Of a stretch of DNA of 7,822 nt, positions 5,407 through 7,822 are shown piece after piece (within the stretch, counting starts at the first letter, position 1; each line of letters begins with the position of its first letter). The stretch covers positions 1 to 7,822 of the forward strand of contig JAFYFK010000086.1 in assembly GCA_017543805.1 (NCBI GenBank), written 5' to 3'. The stretch comes from Bacillota bacterium (GTDB lineage: Bacteria; Bacillota; Clostridia; Peptostreptococcales; Anaerovoracaceae). Position numbers and translations under genes: made by a program. A model generated the notes under the pieces. That model worked only from the letters and a program-made list of their open reading frames with translations, had not been told where the DNA came from and made no database searches.

Positions 5407-6690
5407 TTACTGATTTGCTTTCTGGTACTGAACTGCCCAGCCGTCAACGAACGCGGTCTTGACCTCTGCCCAGTTTGCAGCGGACTGATCTGCGTTGTAC
5501 TTGTTGAGAGCGGATACGAGAGCTGCTCTGTAGTCGTCAACGTTCGGCTGATAGTTGGTTGCCCAATCCATTACGTAGCATCCGTTAGCGGTGTACTTTT
5601 CAGCGTCTGCGAGGAAGCCGTTCTGGGAGGCCGGAGCGCTCTTGTAAGGAATGACGCCGAGTTCGCCGACCATCTTGCCTGCAGCTTCAGGGTCGGAAAC
5701 GAGCCATACCATGAAGTCGATGGTTGCCTGCTGATCAGCCTCGGAAGCCTTGGCGTTTACAGCCCAGCAGTTTTCGGTACCGCAGTTGAGTCCGGCCTTT
5801 TCTTCGCCGGCGACTCCGCAGTAGTACGGGATCATTGTAGCGTTAGGAACAGTTTCGGAAACAGCTGCATATTCCCAGGAGCCGTTTACGAAGAATGCTG
5901 CCTTGCCGGTCTTGAATTCGTTCTCGGCATCGTGGCCGCCGTTTGCGAGAGCGGTCGGCTCGGTGCAGGAGTTGTTGATGCACAGGTCATACAGGTTCTT
6001 GAAGTTGTCCATGTATGCGCCGGTGAGGGTTGCGGGGCACTCGCTCCAGCCGCCGGCATCTCTTTCCTCATAGAAGTACTCGAGGTTAGCCATGTGGCCG
6101 GTGAATCTCCAGCTGGAGGAACCGTCCATGTCGGAGCTGCTGAATGCGTCGAATCCGAGCTTGGAAGCGTTCTTGTGGATGTCTTCGGCAACCTTCTTGA
6201 GTCCTGCGAAGTTGGTGATCTCATCCATGCTGTGTCCGGCCTTTTCGATGAGGTCGGGGTTTACGATGATGCCGTAGCACTCATAGCAGTAACCGATGGA
6301 AACGAGCTTGCCGGTCTCATCATAGAGGTTGTAAGCGTCAGTGTTGAGCTCGTTGGCGATAGCGGTTCCCTTGAGGTCCAGAGCGTAGTCCTTCCACTGC
6401 TTTACGCCGGCCTGGTTGCCGATTACGAACATGGTCGGAGCAGCGGACTTATCCATCTCGGAAGTAAGGGTCTGGCTGTATGTTCCGGAAGCGGCGGTGA
6501 CGACCTTAACGGCTACGCCGGTCTTTTCGGTATACATCTTTGCCAGTTCCTGAGCAGTCTCGTCAAGTTCGGGCTTAAAGTTAAGCCAGTAAACAGAACC
6601 GCTCTTCTTGGAGCTGCCTCCGCATGCTGCAAGGCCAAATACCATGACCATTGCAAGGAGAACAGCTAATACTCTTTTCAGGTTTTTCAT
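5407..6690 (-). CDS. Extracellular sugar-binding lipoprotein (family 1 solute-binding protein)
   Basis: This is the ligand-capturing component of the ABC importer, anchored to the outer face of the membrane. The 427-residue precursor begins with KNLKR, a hydrophobic core and the lipobox LAAC, giving lipidated C23 followed by a GGSSKKSG linker. The mature part fits family 1 sugar-binding proteins: VYWLNFKPE near the start, the middle GIIVNPDLIEKAG (140-152), and GKAAFFVNGSWEY (262-274). Trp36, 195, 272, 309 and 376 are candidates for sugar stacking. The mature protein has nine further cysteines (135, 138, 218, 237, 242, 291, 303, 308, 371), including a CYEC pair, which I consider unusual for this family. 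ATG 6690 has AAGGAG (6698-6703) 7 bases upstream. All 12 Ile codons appear to be ATC or ATT, with no ATA, unlike neighbouring genes, which suggests high expression. Maltodextrin is inferred as ligand from malQ in the operon; other oligosaccharides are possible. Confidence 0.93.
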   Translation of the reverse strand: MKNLKRVLAVLLAMVMVFGLAACGGSSKKSGSVYWLNFKPELDETAQELAKMYTEKTGVAVKVVTAASGTYSQTLTSEMDKSAAPTMFVIGNQAGVKQWKDYALDLKGTAIANELNTDAYNLYDETGKLVSIGYCYECYGIIVNPDLIEKAGHSMDEITNFAGLKKVAEDIHKNASKLGFDAFSSSDMDGSSSWRFTGHMANLEYFYEERDAGGWSECPATLTGAYMDNFKNLYDLCINNSCTEPTALANGGHDAENEFKTGKAAFFVNGSWEYAAVSETVPNATMIPYYCGVAGEEKAGLNCGTENCWAVNAKASEADQQATIDFMVWLVSDPEAAGKMVGELGVIPYKSAPASQNGFLADAEKYTANGCYVMDWATNYQPNVDDYRAALVSALNKYNADQSAANWAEVKTAFVDGWAVQYQKANQ

Positions 6691-6736
6691 TGTTTCTCTC
6701 CTTTTTTAATATGATACCTAAAAAAATAATTAACCT

Positions 6737-6763
6737 TTTATATATCTACGCCGTTCAGCGCAA
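6737..6763 (-). promoter_or_regulatory. Weak candidate promoter for the transport operon
   Basis: On the minus strand TTGCGC (6763-6758) could act as a -35 box and TATAAA (6742-6737) as a -10 box, but the 15-base spacing is short. TATCAT at 6716-6711 is another possible -10 without a good -35. The gap of 80 bases between the regulator and the binding-protein gene, with its AT-rich part at 6701-6745, is the obvious place for a promoter. The exact boxes are uncertain, and the operon could also be read through from the regulator gene. Confidence 0.3.
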
Positions 6764-6767
6764 ATAT
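6742..6767 (-). repeat. Inverted repeat after the lacI-type gene: RNA hairpin or operator
   Basis: On the minus strand ATATTTGCGC (10 bases), a 6-base loop TGAACG and GCGTAGATAT form an imperfect inverted repeat with 8 of 10 Watson-Crick pairs. In RNA from this strand the two remaining pairs are U-G and G-U, so all ten can form; on the opposite strand they are A-C mismatches. It begins 3 bases after the regulator's stop codon. It overlaps the candidate -35 box of the transport operon, so an operator role is also possible. There is no U run directly after it, so it is a poor intrinsic terminator. Confidence 0.45.
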
Positions 6768-6770
6768 CTG

Positions 6771-7781
6771 CTATAAGTTCCGGACCGAGCCGCCCTGCCG
6801 GAGGGCGGTATTAAGGCGGATGTGGCAGTGCTCTCCGCTGCCTTCGAGTTTGTCCATCAGGATCTTTACAGCCCGCTTCCCTATCTCTTCCTTTGGCTGC
6901 ACCAGGGTGGTGAGCGTCGGTATCGTGTACAGCGACATGTTTATGCCGTCTATGGCTATGACCGAGCAGTCCCCGGGGACGTCGATGCCCTCGTCGTGCA
7001 ACGCCTTAATGGCTGCGATGGCCATGGAATCCGCTATGGCGAATATCGCGGTGAATTCTTTCCCGGAAGCGGCAAATACCCTGGTCTTGTCGTACACCGA
7101 ATCCATTCTGTAGGTCGAGCTTTCTATGGTCAGGCCTTCGTCCGGCTCGATGCCGGCATCCCTCAGCGCGTCCAGGTATCCGCGGTAGCGGAGCTCGCTT
7201 ATCGAACCGTCCCTTGAAGAATCCATAAGCACCGCTATTTTCCGGTGTCCCTTGTCTGTAAGGTACTTTACGGCTTTGTACGCTTCCGCGCGGTCGTCTA
7301 TGGAAACAGAGGAAAACGCCGCTCTGTCCACCGTTCCGAAATTGTTCGCGTATGTGCAGCACACAAACGGTATATCTATGGGCGCGACTTCATCAGCCGT
7401 ATAATCGAAGCGTCCGCCGAGAAGTATTATGCCCTTGAGTTTCTTGGACCTTGCGAGGCGCGCGGCAGCCGCCAGTTCGTCCTCGCCCGCTCGTATCTGC
7501 CGGATAGACAGTGTGTATCCGGCCTTTTCCACCGACTTTTCTATTGCGGTAATTATAGGGGTAAAGAACGGGTTGTCAGCGCCTCTGACAACGACGCCGA
7601 TGGAGTCGCCGCCGGACTTTACCAGGTCCCTTGCCGAAGCGTTGGGAACGTAATGCAGCTCTTTTACGGCGCTGAGCACGCGGGCGCGTACGTCGTCGCT
7701 GACATCGGGATGCTCGTTAAGGTCACGGGAAACAGTGCTTACCGAAACCCCGCTCAGCTCTGCCACATCCCTGATAGTCAT
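6771..7781 (-). CDS. LacI/GalR-family transcriptional regulator
   Basis: This is probably the sugar-responsive regulator of the adjacent transport operon and of itself. The 336 residues have the standard length. The DNA-binding helix-turn-helix is at 2-22 (TIRDVAELSGVSVSTVSRDLN), followed by the hinge region NASARDLVKSGG (47-58). The effector domain has family stretches IGVVVRGADNPFF (61-73), GHRKIAVLM (178-186), FAIADSMAIAAIKAL (247-261), VIAIDGI (274-280) and TLTTLVQPKEEIGKRA (289-304). Residue 20 is Asp (SRDLN), where Ala or Val is more usual. ATG 7781 is preceded by AAGGAG (7790-7795), 8 bases away; another ATG at 7788 is out of frame. The gene lies directly upstream of the binding-protein gene on the same strand, as is common for local regulators. 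Ligand identity is not visible in the sequence. Confidence 0.94.
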   Translation of the reverse strand: MTIRDVAELSGVSVSTVSRDLNEHPDVSDDVRARVLSAVKELHYVPNASARDLVKSGGDSIGVVVRGADNPFFTPIITAIEKSVEKAGYTLSIRQIRAGEDELAAAARLARSKKLKGIILLGGRFDYTADEVAPIDIPFVCCTYANNFGTVDRAAFSSVSIDDRAEAYKAVKYLTDKGHRKIAVLMDSSRDGSISELRYRGYLDALRDAGIEPDEGLTIESSTYRMDSVYDKTRVFAASGKEFTAIFAIADSMAIAAIKALHDEGIDVPGDCSVIAIDGINMSLYTIPTLTTLVQPKEEIGKRAVKILMDKLEGSGEHCHIRLNTALRQGGSVRNL

Positions 7782-7810
7782 CCTGCATTCTCCTTACTTT
7801 CAGAGTTTCT

Positions 7811-7822
7811 GGAAACGTTACC
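7811..7822. promoter_or_regulatory. LacI-type operator-like near-palindrome at the window edge
   Basis: GGAAACGTTACC is symmetric about a central CG with five of six base pairs matching. It resembles the CG-centred operators bound by LacI/GalR-family regulators (the closely related perfect form is GGAAACGTTTCC). It ends 30 bases before the regulator's start codon, where it could mediate autoregulation. It touches the end of the window, so flanking symmetry and the promoter it would overlap cannot be seen. Confidence 0.45.

Noticed and set aside
5932..6669. Plus-strand open frame of 245 codons opposite the binding-protein gene
   Set aside because: Hydrophobic-looking but mirrors the codon bias of the highly biased gene beneath it; no start site signal and no known motif.
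1..7822. A new defence, mobile or biosynthetic system
   Set aside because: All genes longer than about 100 codons belong to well-known families. No direct-repeat arrays, transposase, integrase, toxin-antitoxin pair, tRNA or rRNA sequence was seen on either strand.

Overview
This 7.8 kb window is one almost complete carbohydrate-uptake locus on the minus strand, facing a single plus-strand gene at the left end. Several things point to a Gram-positive anaerobe of the class Clostridia, probably a gut or rumen member of the Oscillospiraceae/Ruminococcaceae or a near relative. The binding protein is a lipoprotein with a clear lipobox, the permeases have the short Gram-positive form, Shine-Dalgarno sites are strong AAGGAG/GGAGG types, one gene starts with TTG, and the transporter ATPase carries a Lys-rich insert that I recall from such genomes. 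Genus cannot be fixed from sequence alone. Coding DNA is moderately GC-rich, while the first 120 bases are only 34% GC (41/120 counted).

Layout by position: 1-120 is AT-rich DNA with no certain gene. 121-843 (+) is a glycerophosphodiester phosphodiesterase whose conserved N-terminus has no normal start codon. 867-882 is a hairpin that can terminate transcription from both sides. The minus strand then reads, in transcription order: a LacI-family regulator (7781-6771), a sugar-binding lipoprotein (6690-5407), a MalF-type permease (5312-4428), a MalG-type permease (4428-3571), 4-alpha-glucanotransferase MalQ (3567-2083) and a MalK/MsmX/UgpC-type ATPase (2081-900).

The five structural genes appear to form one operon. 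From malF to the ATPase gene the spacings are a 1-base overlap, 3 bases and 1 base. Two larger gaps, regulator to binding protein (80 bases) and binding protein to malF (94 bases), each hold an RNA hairpin. The second is very GC-rich and would suit differential expression of the binding protein. The lipoprotein would capture an oligosaccharide, MalF/MalG with two ATPase subunits would import it, and MalQ would remodel imported alpha-1,4-glucans in the cytoplasm. MalQ makes maltose/maltodextrin the best substrate guess, but no glucosidase, phosphorylase or amylase lies in the window. A CG-centred near-palindrome at the right edge looks like a LacI-type operator in front of the regulator gene.

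I found no mobile element, CRISPR array, tRNA/rRNA or defence system, and no convincing undescribed system. The points most worth checking are the missing start of the phosphodiesterase gene, the two intercistronic hairpins, the cysteine-rich binding protein and the Lys-rich insert in the ATPase.
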